64,000 nt of DNA. Source: Kribbella steppae. Its GTDB lineage: Bacteria > Actinomycetota > Actinomycetes > Propionibacteriales > Kribbellaceae. The DNA is taken from NCBI RefSeq assembly GCF_004342025.1, contig NZ_SLWN01000009.1:186001-250000 (forward strand), given 5' to 3'. Shown here piece after piece: positions 33,772 to 43,240 of this stretch (position 1 is the first letter of the stretch; every line of letters begins with the position of its first letter). The translations under genes and the position numbers were made by a program. The notes under the pieces are model-generated. The model was not told where the DNA came from, did not search any database, and saw only the letters and a program-made list of their open reading frames with translations.

Positions 33772-35303
33772 ATCCTGGGTCGGCTCGGCGGCGTTGGATC
33801 GCTGCCACCTGCGTGCTGGCCGCGCTGCTGGCCGTGGCATGGCCCTTGGACGGCACCGGCGAATCGACGCCACCGGATCGCGCGGGCCTCACCGGTCCCG
33901 TCGGGCCGATCCCTAGATCATGTGACGGCGTCACGGTCAGCCCGTCGGACGACCTCCAATCGACTATCGACGCGCACGCGGCCGGTACGACGTACTGCCT
34001 CTCCCCCGGCACGTACCGGCTGGAGCAGCCGCTGGAGCCGAAGGAAGGCGACGCGCTCATCGGTCGCCAGGGGGCCGTTGTCAGTGGGTCGAAGGTGCTG
34101 ACCGACTGGCAGCGGTTCGGCCGGGTGTGGTCGACCAAGGGCTTCCTGCCTGCCGTTCCCGGCACCCACGGCGAGTGCCTGGAGTCTGCGCCGACCTGTG
34201 CGTACGCCGAAGACGTCTTCGTGGGCAAGCAGCGGCTGACCCGGGTGGACTCGCCGTCCGCGGTCGCCGGTGGCACCTTCCATGCCGACTACGCCACGAA
34301 CACGATCACGATCGGCGACGACCCGGGCGGTCACCTGGTCGAGCAGGCGGTGTCGGAGGGCCTCATCAGCGCGACGGTCGACGACGTCACCGTCGCCAAC
34401 CTCGTCCTCGAGCAGGCAGCCAACGAGGCCCAGGTCGCGGCCGTCGAGAGCCGTCAGGTCACCCCGCAGCGATCGGGGTCCGGCTGGCGCATCGTCAACA
34501 ACGAGGTGCGCCTCAACCACGGCGTCGGTCTGGGGCTGGCCGACGGAGCCGTCGTCGATGCCAACTTCGTGCACCACCAGGGCCAGCTCGGTTTCGGCGC
34601 CTGGGGCACCGGATCCGTGGTCAGCAACAACGAGATCTCGTTCAACGGTGTCGCCGGCTACTCGGCGGGCTGGGAGGCTGGCGGCAGCAAGAGCTGGGAA
34701 ACCACCCGGCACACGGTCACGCACAACTTCGTCCACGACAACCGCGGTCCGGGGCTGTGGACCGATGGCGGCAACATCCACACCGAGTACACGGCCAACA
34801 AGATCACCGGAAACTGGGGAGCCGGCATCCAGCACGAGATCAGCTACGACGCCGTCATCCGGCACAACGAGATCTCCGGTAACGGCCTACGGCACAGCGG
34901 CTGGGCCTGGGAGGCCGGCATCCAGATCCAGTCGTCGGGCGGCACGGGACTCATCGAGGTCGCCGGCAACATCGTCAGCGACAACGCCAACGGCATCGCG
35001 CTGATCGACAGCGGCAACCGCACGGAGGAAGTACCCGCGCCGCACGGCCCGCACGTCGTCCGCAACGTCTGGGTCCACGACAACCGCATCACCATGTCCA
35101 CCGGCCAGACCACCGGCGCTGTCCAGGACATCGGCGACACAGCCGTCTACACCGAGAGCAACAACCGCTTCGAAGCCAACACCTACTACCTGCCGTCGGT
35201 CACCGAGCCGCACTTCTCCTGGAACGACACCGACCTGACCTGGGGCCAATGGCGCGCCCTTGGCAACGACGAGCACGGCCGGGCCGAACGAGCCGACCGC
35301 TGA
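33768..35303 (+). CDS. secreted right-handed beta-helix protein
   Basis: A 511-residue exported protein: signal peptide about 1-28 (WIAATCVLAALLAVAWPL), a short N-terminal cap with LSPGTYRLEQPLEPKEGDALIG, then repeated PbH1 rungs with N-N-E-(I/V) turns (VNNEVRLNHG, SNNEISFNG, RHNEISGNG, VSDNANGI). Such folds serve as polysaccharide lyases, epimerases or depolymerases. As third gene after Wzz- and Wzy-like proteins it likely modifies or cuts the polymer during export. The GTG start overlaps the upstream stop as GTGA. Confidence 0.82.
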   Translation: MNPGSARRRWIAATCVLAALLAVAWPLDGTGESTPPDRAGLTGPVGPIPRSCDGVTVSPSDDLQSTIDAHAAGTTYCLSPGTYRLEQPLEPKEGDALIGRQGAVVSGSKVLTDWQRFGRVWSTKGFLPAVPGTHGECLESAPTCAYAEDVFVGKQRLTRVDSPSAVAGGTFHADYATNTITIGDDPGGHLVEQAVSEGLISATVDDVTVANLVLEQAANEAQVAAVESRQVTPQRSGSGWRIVNNEVRLNHGVGLGLADGAVVDANFVHHQGQLGFGAWGTGSVVSNNEISFNGVAGYSAGWEAGGSKSWETTRHTVTHNFVHDNRGPGLWTDGGNIHTEYTANKITGNWGAGIQHEISYDAVIRHNEISGNGLRHSGWAWEAGIQIQSSGGTGLIEVAGNIVSDNANGIALIDSGNRTEEVPAPHGPHVVRNVWVHDNRITMSTGQTTGAVQDIGDTAVYTESNNRFEANTYYLPSVTEPHFSWNDTDLTWGQWRALGNDEHGRAERADR

Positions 35304-35786
35304 TCAACTCAGGTCGGTGTTCAAGCGGGAGAGCAGACGGCCCAGGTCGGCAAGGTCGGTGGGGTTCCAGCGTTCGAGGATGGCGCGGAACTCGGTCTGG
35401 CGCTGGGTGCGCATGGCGCCGAAGCTTTCGGCGCCGACGGTGGTGAGGCGGAGCAGGCGGGCGCGGCCGTCGTCGGGGTCGCCGACGCGTTCGATCAGGC
35501 CGAGGTTCTCCAGCTGGGTGATACCGCGGCTCACGGTCGACTTGTCGAGGCCGAGTGCCTGGGCGACGTCGGACGCTCGTACGCCCGGCCCGCCGTTCGC
35601 CGTACCGAGCTCGATCTGGGAGATCAGCGCGTAGCCGGCCGCGTCCATCTCCGGGTGCACTCGGCGGGCGAGCCGCAGCGAGGCCGACCGGGATCGCCGG
35701 AACAACGCGGACAATTCCTGCTCGATGTCGGCGACCAGCCGCTCGCTCTGCTCCGGCTTGTCGGTCTCTGGCGTGTGCACAGTCAC
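35304..35786 (-). CDS. MarR-family regulator at the end of the hisA-hisF operon
   Basis: A 160-residue MarR protein: helix-turn-helix RASDVAQALGLDKSTVSRGITQL (about 88-110) and wing GDPDDGRARLLRLT. Its GTG start overlaps the hisF stop by 4 bp (GTGA), so it appears co-transcribed with the histidine genes and the lipid-like cassette upstream. No exporter lies next to it. Its stop codon directly abuts the stop of the convergent beta-helix gene with no visible hairpin. Target genes are unknown; it could control this operon. Confidence 0.88.
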   Translation of the reverse strand: MTVHTPETDKPEQSERLVADIEQELSALFRRSRSASLRLARRVHPEMDAAGYALISQIELGTANGGPGVRASDVAQALGLDKSTVSRGITQLENLGLIERVGDPDDGRARLLRLTTVGAESFGAMRTQRQTEFRAILERWNPTDLADLGRLLSRLNTDLS

Positions 35787-36544
35787 CGGACCACGATCCC
35801 GGCGTCGCGAAGCGCCTTTTTCACATCGGCGATCCGGAAATCGCCGAAGTGGAACACGCTGGCGGCCAGTACGGCGTCCGCACCCGCCTCGACCGCGGGC
35901 GGGAAGTGCTCGGGTGCCCCCGCTCCCCCACTGGCGATGAGCGGTACGTCGACCACCGCACGAACCGCCCGGATCAGCTCGAGGTCGAACCCCTTCTTGG
36001 TGCCGTCGGCATCCATCGAGTTCAGCAGGATCTCCCCCGCACCCAGCTCACAGCCACGCTGGGCCCACTCGATCGCGTCCAGGCCGGCCGACTTGCGACC
36101 GCCGTGCGTGGTCACCTCGAACCCGCTCGGCTGGTCCGGCGCCCGTCGTACGTCGAGGGACAGCACGAGCACCTGGTTGCCGAACCGATGGGCGATCTCG
36201 CGGATCACCTCCGGCCGGGCGATCGCGCCGGTGTTGATGCCGACCTTGTCCGCGCCGGCCCGCAGCAGCCGGTCCACGTCGGCCGCCTCGCGGACGCCGC
36301 CGCCGACGGTGAGCGGGATGAACACCTGCTCGGCGGTCCGCCCGACCACGTCGTACGTCGTCTCGCGCGACCCCGAGGAGGCGGTGATGTCGAGGAAGGT
36401 GAGCTCGTCGGCGCCCTCCGCGTCGTACACCTGGGCCATCTCGACCGGGTCCCCGGCGTCGCGCATATCGATGAAGTTGACCCCCTTGACCACCCGCCCG
36501 GCGTCGACGTCCAGGCAGGGAATCACTCGCACGGCAAGACTCAC
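35783..36544 (-). CDS. hisF: imidazole glycerol phosphate synthase cyclase subunit
   Basis: HisF (253 aa) joins PRFAR and ammonia from HisH to form IGP and AICAR. The TIM barrel shows the catalytic Asp in RVIPCLDVDAGRVVKG (about Asp11) and the second in LLNSMDADGTKKG (about Asp130), plus the phosphate loops VGGGVREA and ASGGAG. GTG at 36544 gives the family N-terminus; the frame to 36592 has no match. hisH is not in the window. It lies 57 bp after the PH-domain gene at the end of the cassette that separates it from hisA. Confidence 0.96.
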   Translation of the reverse strand: MSLAVRVIPCLDVDAGRVVKGVNFIDMRDAGDPVEMAQVYDAEGADELTFLDITASSGSRETTYDVVGRTAEQVFIPLTVGGGVREAADVDRLLRAGADKVGINTGAIARPEVIREIAHRFGNQVLVLSLDVRRAPDQPSGFEVTTHGGRKSAGLDAIEWAQRGCELGAGEILLNSMDADGTKKGFDLELIRAVRAVVDVPLIASGGAGAPEHFPPAVEAGADAVLAASVFHFGDFRIADVKKALRDAGIVVR

Positions 36545-36601
36545 GCCGTCAGCGTACCGAGTCGGCGCCGAGGAGCAGCTCAACCCGTCCACCGCAAGCC
36601 G

Positions 36602-37201
36602 TCAGAGGAGGAGCGCCCGGACGATCGGCCAGGCGATCAGGACGCCGGCGCCGGCGGCGGCCAGCAGCACGAGCACGTGCGCGGGATTTCTCTTGAACTC
36701 CGGATCGACGCCGAGCTCACGCACCATCTCGATCTGCCCAACCACAGGCCGGCGCTCGATCGGCACCCGGTCGGCCGAGACCGCGGCCGCCACCTGTTCC
36801 AGCGTGTCCTGGTCCCACAGCCAGCGTGATGCACCGAGGCGTGCGCCGTTCGCCGAGAGGATGACCAGGACTCCGATCGGCAGCGAGTTCTTGATCCGGC
36901 CGATCGACAGCACCCGCACCACTTGCGACAGGTAGAGCACTCTCGGCCGGCCCCACGGACTCCCCTTGCAGGTGACCGTCTCCGCGTCGATCGCGAACCA
37001 GGTGTGCCGGAAGGTGAGTACAAGCATGCTCGCGAGCACCAGCACGACACCGACGTAGAGAACCACGGCGGCGATCAGGCTGATCGCCCAGGTTGCCAGC
37101 GACGCGCACAGGATCGCGCCGACCAGCAGGTACGCACCCGCGAGCACCCAGAACTGGCCGCCGGCCGAGGCGAACCTCGGCCGGAACACCAACGGCGTCA
37201 T
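36602..37201 (-). CDS. membrane protein with bacterial PH-like domain
   Basis: A 199-residue protein: two N-terminal membrane helices (about 17-60), a PH-like domain (WFAIDAETVTCKGSPWGRPR... about 68-140) and a C-terminal helix (about 178-196). The architecture matches actinobacterial PH-domain membrane proteins of unknown function. The ATG at 37201 overlaps the PlsC stop by 4 bp (ATGA), so I reject the longer frame to 37729. It may act as a membrane adaptor for the enzymes of the cassette, which is inference. Confidence 0.72.
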   Translation of the reverse strand: MTPLVFRPRFASAGGQFWVLAGAYLLVGAILCASLATWAISLIAAVVLYVGVVLVLASMLVLTFRHTWFAIDAETVTCKGSPWGRPRVLYLSQVVRVLSIGRIKNSLPIGVLVILSANGARLGASRWLWDQDTLEQVAAAVSADRVPIERRPVVGQIEMVRELGVDPEFKRNPAHVLVLLAAAGAGVLIAWPIVRALLL

Positions 37202-38130
37202 TTCCAGGCGCGGCGCTTGGACGCGGCGGGCTTGATGGGGGCGGTTGATTCCCAGACCCGGCGCCAGCGGGCGGCGTCGGGGCCGGACTGGGACGGCGAG
37301 GTGCCGGATGCGACCCGACGCCGGGCCTCCCACCAGGTGGTCGACTCCTCGTCCAGCAGGGCCGACACCGCGGCGGAGATCTTCGGCGCGAACTCGCGGG
37401 CGTTCTCGCCCTCGGCCGGCATCAGCGGGTCGCCGTACCGGACCGCGACCGTCGGGCGGCCGGGCACCGGCCAGCCGCGGCCGCGCGGCATCGCGGCGAA
37501 CGAGCCCTTGATACCGACCGGGATGACCGGCACACCGTGCTCGACGGCCAGGTACGCCGCGCCCATCCGGAACCGCTCCATCCAGCCGTCGGGTGACCGC
37601 GTGCCCTCCGGGAAGACGACCACGTTCCAGCCGTCCGCGAGCAGGTCGCCCGGGGTCGAGCTGAGCTTGCCGCCACGGCGCTCGATCGGGAACGTGTTGA
37701 ACACGATCGCCGACGCGGTCGCCCGCCACCAGGTGTCGAAGAAGTAGTCGGCGGCGGCCGCGACTGCGGTCTTGCGGCGCATCCCGTCAGGCAGCGTGCA
37801 CAGCACCAGCGGGGTGTCCAGGTGCGACGAGTGGTTCGCCACGATCAGGGCGGGGCCGTTCAGCTTGAGCAGCGAGTCGAGCCCGCTCACCTGTGGGTTG
37901 ACCTCCCACCGCAGCACCGAGTTGAGCGCGCCCTTCTGCAGCACCTCGCGGACGGCGATCGCGGCCGGCGTCCGGGCCCACCGCGTCGGGAAGACCGAGG
38001 TCTCCTTCGGGATCACGTACGGCTCGGCCGACCGCGGTACCTGCGGCCGCCGGCCCCAGCGCCACCCACGCGCGACCTGCTTCACGTCCCGCGCGGTATC
38101 CCGGCTGAACTTGACCAGGCTCGTACCCAT
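37198..38130 (-). CDS. PlsC-type 1-acyl-sn-glycerol-3-phosphate acyltransferase family protein
   Basis: A 310-residue acyltransferase. The catalytic HX4D motif is NHSSHLD (His100, Asp105) and the phosphate/glycerol-binding motif is FPEGTRS (173-179), followed by VPVIPVGIKG. A basic N-terminal tail of about 35 residues precedes the domain. It transfers a fatty acyl chain to a lysophospholipid or related alcohol on the inner membrane face. It starts on the stop of the LarA-like gene (TGATG), tying it to that enzyme and the reductase upstream; the acceptor may therefore be unusual. Confidence 0.88.
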   Translation of the reverse strand: MGTSLVKFSRDTARDVKQVARGWRWGRRPQVPRSAEPYVIPKETSVFPTRWARTPAAIAVREVLQKGALNSVLRWEVNPQVSGLDSLLKLNGPALIVANHSSHLDTPLVLCTLPDGMRRKTAVAAAADYFFDTWWRATASAIVFNTFPIERRGGKLSSTPGDLLADGWNVVVFPEGTRSPDGWMERFRMGAAYLAVEHGVPVIPVGIKGSFAAMPRGRGWPVPGRPTVAVRYGDPLMPAEGENAREFAPKISAAVSALLDEESTTWWEARRRVASGTSPSQSGPDAARWRRVWESTAPIKPAASKRRAWK

Positions 38131-39710
38131 CAGCGCACGTCCGCGAGCAGGTGCGGCGGGTTGTGCAAGTAGGTGATCGACGGCGACCGGCCGACCGAGT
38201 GGCTGACCATCTCCAGCGCGTCCTGCAGCGTCGACGCGGACCGGAAGCCCATCCGCTCGACCGTCTTGCGGTTCGCGCCGACCCAGACGATGTCACCGCA
38301 GTGGTCCAGGGCATGGGAGATCCAGTACCACATGTAGAACGGGTGCACGCCGTGGTACGCGTACGACGTCCGGTACAGGTGGATGTACCACGGGTCCTCG
38401 GCGTACTGCTTCTCGAACTTCGCCTCGATCGTGGCCGGGTCGGTCGACTCCGACAGCACCTCTTCGAAGAAGTCGACGTACGACGGGTGGTGCAACTGGC
38501 TGAACTCGTACGGCACCGGGTGGTAGAGGATGACCGCGCCGTCCTTGCGGACCACGGGATTGCCCCGGTACGAGTTGAAGTAGTAGCCCAACCCCATGCA
38601 GGCGGCCAGGATCGGGTTCATCACCGAGTTCACGTTGTACGGGCCGACGAACGGCACGCCCATGATCGCGACGTCGGACTGGCCCTGCACCTCGACCAGG
38701 TGCTGGCGGTGCACGGTCTCGATCGTCTTCTCGTGCACCGGCTCGATCGAGCCGGCGTTGATCCCGGTCAGGCCGTAGTTCGACCGGACGTCGGTGAAGA
38801 TCTTGTGCCGCAGCTTGTTCGGCGCCGCCGCCAGGGCGCGCTTGGTGCCGAGCATCGAGGCCTGGTCCTTGATCGACCACTCCCACTCGCGCTTCTGCAG
38901 GAACTCCAGCGGGCCGCCGAAGATGTCGTTGTTCAGCGTGGTCTCGATCTGGAAGACCTTGACGTGCTCGGTCAGCACCGCGCCCATCCGCCAGGCGGAG
39001 TGGTGCATCTTCGAGGCCTTGTGGTCCATGAACGACCGCGAGTGGATCATCGTGTGGCTGTTGTGGTGGTGCTTCAGCGACTTGTACGACGCCAGCCCGA
39101 TCGACGTCGACTTGTGGCCGCCGTCCATCGCCACCAGGTTCACGTTCACGTAGACCAGCAGGTCGGACTCGGCCGCCCGCTTGGAGATCTCGACGTCCTC
39201 GCCGTGCTTGGTCTGGCCCAGGTGGGTCAGGTTCTCGGTGTCCTCGGCGTCGAAGTTGTAGAGCTTGCCGTCGGGGAAGAACGACCGGAAGACCCGCTCG
39301 CCGACGATCTCGCGCAACTCGTTCGGGGTCAGCCGGCGGTGCAGCGCGTTCGCCGAGATCAGCTCGACATCGTCGACACCGGCGTCGGCGGCCATCGTCA
39401 GGACGGCCTCGATGACCCGCTGGCGGATGTCCGGCTTCTTCATCGGCGGCAGCGGCAGGGAGATGTCGTCGAACGCGATCGTCAGCCGCATCCCGGCCGT
39501 GAGCAGCTCCGGCAGCGGTTCGGAGTCGATCGGGTTCAGCAGCGCGGTCTGGATCGCTTCCTCGACGTCCCGCACCGGCGGCAGCGCCTCCGGCGGGTAC
39601 ACCACCCGGGTGCCGAGCGGGAAGCGCTCCAGCAGGAAGCCCTCACCGTTGTGCACGAGCAGCGGCGGCGTCCGGTCGTCCACCTCAAGCACAAACCCTG
39701 GCCGAGCCAT
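38130..39710 (-). CDS. LarA-like (lactate racemase N-terminal, DUF2088) protein
   Basis: A 526-residue protein related to LarA, the enzyme that racemises lactate with a nickel-pincer (NPN) cofactor. Recognisable parts are AFDDISLPLPPM (where LarA has a D-x-T-R-P motif, here without the Arg), NALHRRLTPNELREIVG (about 112-128) and MDGGHKSTSIG, whose Lys aligns by eye with the cofactor lysine; a HHHNSHTMIHS stretch follows. The C-terminal half diverges strongly from LarA. It may isomerise a different 2-hydroxy acid or polyol. The cofactor genes larB, larC and larE are not in view. AGAGAGG precedes the ATG. Confidence 0.7.
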   Translation of the reverse strand: MARPGFVLEVDDRTPPLLVHNGEGFLLERFPLGTRVVYPPEALPPVRDVEEAIQTALLNPIDSEPLPELLTAGMRLTIAFDDISLPLPPMKKPDIRQRVIEAVLTMAADAGVDDVELISANALHRRLTPNELREIVGERVFRSFFPDGKLYNFDAEDTENLTHLGQTKHGEDVEISKRAAESDLLVYVNVNLVAMDGGHKSTSIGLASYKSLKHHHNSHTMIHSRSFMDHKASKMHHSAWRMGAVLTEHVKVFQIETTLNNDIFGGPLEFLQKREWEWSIKDQASMLGTKRALAAAPNKLRHKIFTDVRSNYGLTGINAGSIEPVHEKTIETVHRQHLVEVQGQSDVAIMGVPFVGPYNVNSVMNPILAACMGLGYYFNSYRGNPVVRKDGAVILYHPVPYEFSQLHHPSYVDFFEEVLSESTDPATIEAKFEKQYAEDPWYIHLYRTSYAYHGVHPFYMWYWISHALDHCGDIVWVGANRKTVERMGFRSASTLQDALEMVSHSVGRSPSITYLHNPPHLLADVR

Positions 39711-39755
39711 GTCAGAACCTCTCTCGTCGTACGTTCAGCACCAGTGTCACGGCCC

Positions 39756-40952
39756 TCATGAGGCCCTCACATCGAATGCGACCTTGACCGTGCCGAGTCG
39801 GCCGGCCGAATGCGCGTGGTCGATCGCCTCGCGCCAGCGGTACAGCGGGTAGCGCGCACCGACAATGCCGTCCAGCGGAGCCTTCGCGGCCAGCTCCAGT
39901 GCGGTCTCGAAGGCCGGCTGGTCGTTCGACTCCTCGCGCGCGGACGCGTAGGTGCCGGTCAGCTCCAGCTCCCGGAACCACACCGGCGACAGGTCGGCGC
40001 CACTGGCCGGCATCCCGGACAGCACCACCCGGCCACCGGCCTTGGTCACTCGCAGCACGGTGTCGATCGAGTCCTTGCTGCCGACCGCGTCCACGGCGAT
40101 GTCGACACCGCCGAGCAGGAACTCCTTGGCCAGCTCCGGCTTCAACCGGAAGGCACCGGTTGAGCGTCGTACCCCACGGAACACCTCGTCGGGGGCGACG
40201 ACGTCGCTGGCGCCGAAGGCACGGGCGAGCTCGCGCTGCTTGGCGTGCTTGGCGACGACCGTGATCCGGCCGGCCTGGGTCAGCTCGCGCAGTGCGAGGG
40301 TCGCGAACAGTCCGACCGCGCCGGCACCGCTGACCAGGATCGACTGACCCGGCTCCACCTTCGCGCGCAGAGCGGTGTGGACGGCGCAGGCCAGCGGCTC
40401 GGTCAATACGGCGCGCTCGTCGGACATCCCGTCCGGTACGGCGTACAGCTGGCTGCGGTGCGCGACCATCACGTTGCCCCAGCCGCCACCGGTGTCCTGA
40501 CAGAACCCGGTCTGCAGGCCCGGCGCCACGTGACCGACCGTGATGCGGTCGCACCGGTTGGTGTTACCGGTCGCGCAGCCCTGACACGGCTCGACACCGC
40601 GGGCGGCACAGGTGAGGACGGAGTCCATCACCACCCGGGTGCCCTTGGGCAGGTCCTCGCAGTCGTCGAGCAGCTCGCCGACGATCTCGTGACCGGGGAC
40701 GAACGGCATCGACACCATCGCGGAGAAGTACAGCTTGGTCGAGCCGGTGACCATACCGAGGTCGGAACCGCAGATGCCGGACAGGATCGGGCGGATCCGC
40801 GCCCATCCCTCCCGCTCGGCCTTCGGCTCGTTGATGGTGACGAGGCGCAGTGGCGCGGCCGGGCCGGTCAGGATGCCGGGGATCCGGCCGCCGACCGCCT
40901 TGGCCGCCAGGTACTTCGCCGGCGACCGGTACATCTCGAGAGCGAGCATCAT
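39756..40952 (-). CDS. zinc-dependent medium-chain dehydrogenase
   Basis: A 398-residue MDR-family alcohol dehydrogenase. Catalytic zinc ligands: Cys61 (GICGSD) and His88-Glu89 (PGHEIVGE). Structural zinc: Cys115, 123, 126 and 134 in TCAARGVEPCQGC...NRC, with wider first spacing than usual. NAD(P) site GAGAVG at 209-214. The start is the first of two ATGs in TGATGATG, overlapping the stop of the reductase/HAD gene by 1 bp. Its substrate is presumably an alcohol or aldehyde of the same pathway. A 45-bp gap follows before the LarA-like gene. Confidence 0.88.
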   Translation of the reverse strand: MMLALEMYRSPAKYLAAKAVGGRIPGILTGPAAPLRLVTINEPKAEREGWARIRPILSGICGSDLGMVTGSTKLYFSAMVSMPFVPGHEIVGELLDDCEDLPKGTRVVMDSVLTCAARGVEPCQGCATGNTNRCDRITVGHVAPGLQTGFCQDTGGGWGNVMVAHRSQLYAVPDGMSDERAVLTEPLACAVHTALRAKVEPGQSILVSGAGAVGLFATLALRELTQAGRITVVAKHAKQRELARAFGASDVVAPDEVFRGVRRSTGAFRLKPELAKEFLLGGVDIAVDAVGSKDSIDTVLRVTKAGGRVVLSGMPASGADLSPVWFRELELTGTYASAREESNDQPAFETALELAAKAPLDGIVGARYPLYRWREAIDHAHSAGRLGTVKVAFDVRAS

Positions 40953-43240
40953 CAGGCGTTCACCCCGGGCAGCTCCAGTCGGGAAGAGGTGGACGGGGTC
41001 TTCCAGTCGACGATCTGCCAGCGCGCGGCCCGGGCGGCCCGGAACAGCGATACGTCCGGGGAGACGGCGACCGGATTGCCGACAACCTGCAGCATCGGGA
41101 GGTCCGAGTGGCTGTCGGCGTAGGCATAGGACTTGGACAGGTCGATATTGGTGCCGCGGGCGCGATGCTTGATCCACGCGGCCCGGGACTCACCGACCAG
41201 CGGAGGCCCGGACAGGAACCCGGTGCACCGGCCGCGGTCGTCGACCGCCAGCTCGGCGGCGACGATCTCGTCGAACAACGGCTCCAACGGCCGGGTCAGC
41301 GGCCGGACCGCCCCGGTGATCAGGATCGTCTTGTGGCCGGCCGCGCGGTGCTCGCGGATCCGTCGTACGGCGTCACCACTCAGCCGCTCGAGGACATGCT
41401 CGGCCAGGAGCTCGTCGACGATGCGGTTCAGCTCTTCGAGATCGGCCCCCTCGTACCGGCGGTAGATCGTTCGCAGGAACGTGCCGCGGTCCTTGCGCTC
41501 GGCCGAGATCAGCTTCGGCAGCTTGCGCAGCATCGCGCCGATCTCACCGACCCGCTGGTGGCTGTCCAGCTCGGGCAGCCGCATCCACAGGTAGGTCTCG
41601 ATCACGTTCGAGGACAGCAGCGTGCCGTCCATGTCGAACGCGGCGATCACCTCGGCGTCCTGCTGCGGTTCGACCTTCTTCAGTACGCCGGCGGACTCGG
41701 CCAGCGCCTTGTTCCGCTTCTTCCGGACGACGTCCAGCCGCCGGAGCGAGTCGGTCACGCTCGGGCAGTGCACTTCCTGCAGGTAGTGCTGCCAGTCGAC
41801 GATCGAGGTGTCGCACCAGAACTTCTCCCGGTCGTCGCCCTCGAGCGCGTTGTGCAGGGCCAGCACGTTGTCGTCGATGAACTGGAGCTCCGCCTGTGCG
41901 TACTCGGAGTACAGATCCATGTAGCGGCGGAGGAAGTCGAGCCGACGCTTCTGGACGTCGAGCTCGCGCGCGTACTTCCGGGTGCGCTCGCCGCGCGGGA
42001 CGTGGGTGATGATCTTGTCGGCGATCTTGTGCGCGCGTTCGCCGTACCGCAGCATGCTCTCGACCGAGTCGCCGCCGGGGAACTTCCAGACCGGCAGCCG
42101 GACGGCGCCGCGCTCGCCCAGGTCGAACGGGTGCTTGGAGAAGTACGCCCGTACGCCGGCGTACAGCTGCTCGAAGGTCAGCGGGTTCCGCGCGCCGGAG
42201 CTGACGTGGTAGTACTCCGGCTTCGACAGCTCCGGCTCGGTCGCCATCACCGCGCAGATCGCGCCGACGACGTGGTCGACCGGGATGATCTCGACCACGG
42301 AGTCCGGGCTGGCCGGGAACTCGGGCAGCTCACCGCGGCCGTAGGCCAGGATCAGCGGCTCGGCCATCTTGAAGCCCTCGATCCAGCCCGGGTGCGGGCT
42401 CTGCACCGCGGACTCGATGATGGCCGGCCGGACGATCGAGGTCGGCAGCTTGGCCGAGAACTCCTCGACCACGCGCTCGCCGAGCGCCTTCGTGAAGGTG
42501 TAGCAGTCGGTCCAGCCGAGACTGCGGGCCCGCTCGGTGCCGGTCTCGACCAGCTTCTTCGCGACCCACTCGGTCCGGCGCCGCTCGGTGTCGGTCGCGG
42601 CCGTCAGGTGGCCGGCCCGGCGGTGCAGCTTCTCGGCGTCCTTGCGGAACTTGGCCAGCATCGGGGCCGACCGGGACTGCTCCTCGATCCGGGCCTTCAT
42701 CGCCATCCCGGCCTCGGCCTCGGTCCGCCAGTCGACGCTGTGGTCGACCGGCGCCTCCGGGATCGCGCCGCGCCGCCGGCCCGCGGTGTACGCAGTGGAG
42801 ATGTGCACGTAGTGGACCTGGCGCCCCGTCTCGACGATCCGCTCGAGTAGGCTCTTCGTGCCGAGCACGTTGGTTGTGAACGCCTCGTGGATCGGCGGGT
42901 CGAAGCTGACGTCGCCGGCGCAGTGCACGACGATGTCGAGATCCTTCGGCAGCTCCGGTACGTCGGACAGATCGCCCTCGACGACCTGGATCCGGGCCGC
43001 CGTCAGCGCCTCGGCGTCGGCATGCTCGGTGCCCTCGCCGTAGAACGGCTTGAAGATGTCCTTCTTCAGCAGCTGCGCCATCCGGTCGGCACCCGTCAGC
43101 GAGCCCTTCGGCCGGATGATCGCGACGACCGTCGTACCGGGGAGGTCCCCGATCATTCGATGCAGCAGAGCCTCACCGACGAATCCGGTGACGCCGGTGA
43201 CCAGGACCTTCTTGTCCTTGAGCTTGTCGGCCAGACTCAC
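40952..43240 (-). CDS. fatty acyl-CoA reductase-like SDR fused to a HAD-IB phosphatase
   Basis: A 762-residue two-domain protein. Residues about 8-400 form an extended SDR domain of the NAD_binding_4 / fatty acyl-CoA reductase type: VTGVTGFVG (15-22) for NAD(P), catalytic Tyr247 and Lys251 in CYTFTKALGE, and SIVRPAIIES. Residues about 530-762 form a HAD-IB phosphatase domain with DMDGT (536-540), LITGAVRP and DSHSD (709-713). The reductase half should reduce an acyl thioester to aldehyde or alcohol; the HAD half should remove a phosphate. GGAGG lies 6 nt before the GTG start, which overlaps the hisA stop by 4 bp. Confidence 0.85.
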   Translation of the reverse strand: MSLADKLKDKKVLVTGVTGFVGEALLHRMIGDLPGTTVVAIIRPKGSLTGADRMAQLLKKDIFKPFYGEGTEHADAEALTAARIQVVEGDLSDVPELPKDLDIVVHCAGDVSFDPPIHEAFTTNVLGTKSLLERIVETGRQVHYVHISTAYTAGRRRGAIPEAPVDHSVDWRTEAEAGMAMKARIEEQSRSAPMLAKFRKDAEKLHRRAGHLTAATDTERRRTEWVAKKLVETGTERARSLGWTDCYTFTKALGERVVEEFSAKLPTSIVRPAIIESAVQSPHPGWIEGFKMAEPLILAYGRGELPEFPASPDSVVEIIPVDHVVGAICAVMATEPELSKPEYYHVSSGARNPLTFEQLYAGVRAYFSKHPFDLGERGAVRLPVWKFPGGDSVESMLRYGERAHKIADKIITHVPRGERTRKYARELDVQKRRLDFLRRYMDLYSEYAQAELQFIDDNVLALHNALEGDDREKFWCDTSIVDWQHYLQEVHCPSVTDSLRRLDVVRKKRNKALAESAGVLKKVEPQQDAEVIAAFDMDGTLLSSNVIETYLWMRLPELDSHQRVGEIGAMLRKLPKLISAERKDRGTFLRTIYRRYEGADLEELNRIVDELLAEHVLERLSGDAVRRIREHRAAGHKTILITGAVRPLTRPLEPLFDEIVAAELAVDDRGRCTGFLSGPPLVGESRAAWIKHRARGTNIDLSKSYAYADSHSDLPMLQVVGNPVAVSPDVSLFRAARAARWQIVDWKTPSTSSRLELPGVNA

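Noticed and set aside
40850..42850. Open frame of 666 codons on the plus strand
   Set aside because: Antisense to the reductase/HAD fusion; composition is Val/Asp/Arg/Gln-rich low-complexity typical of shadow frames.
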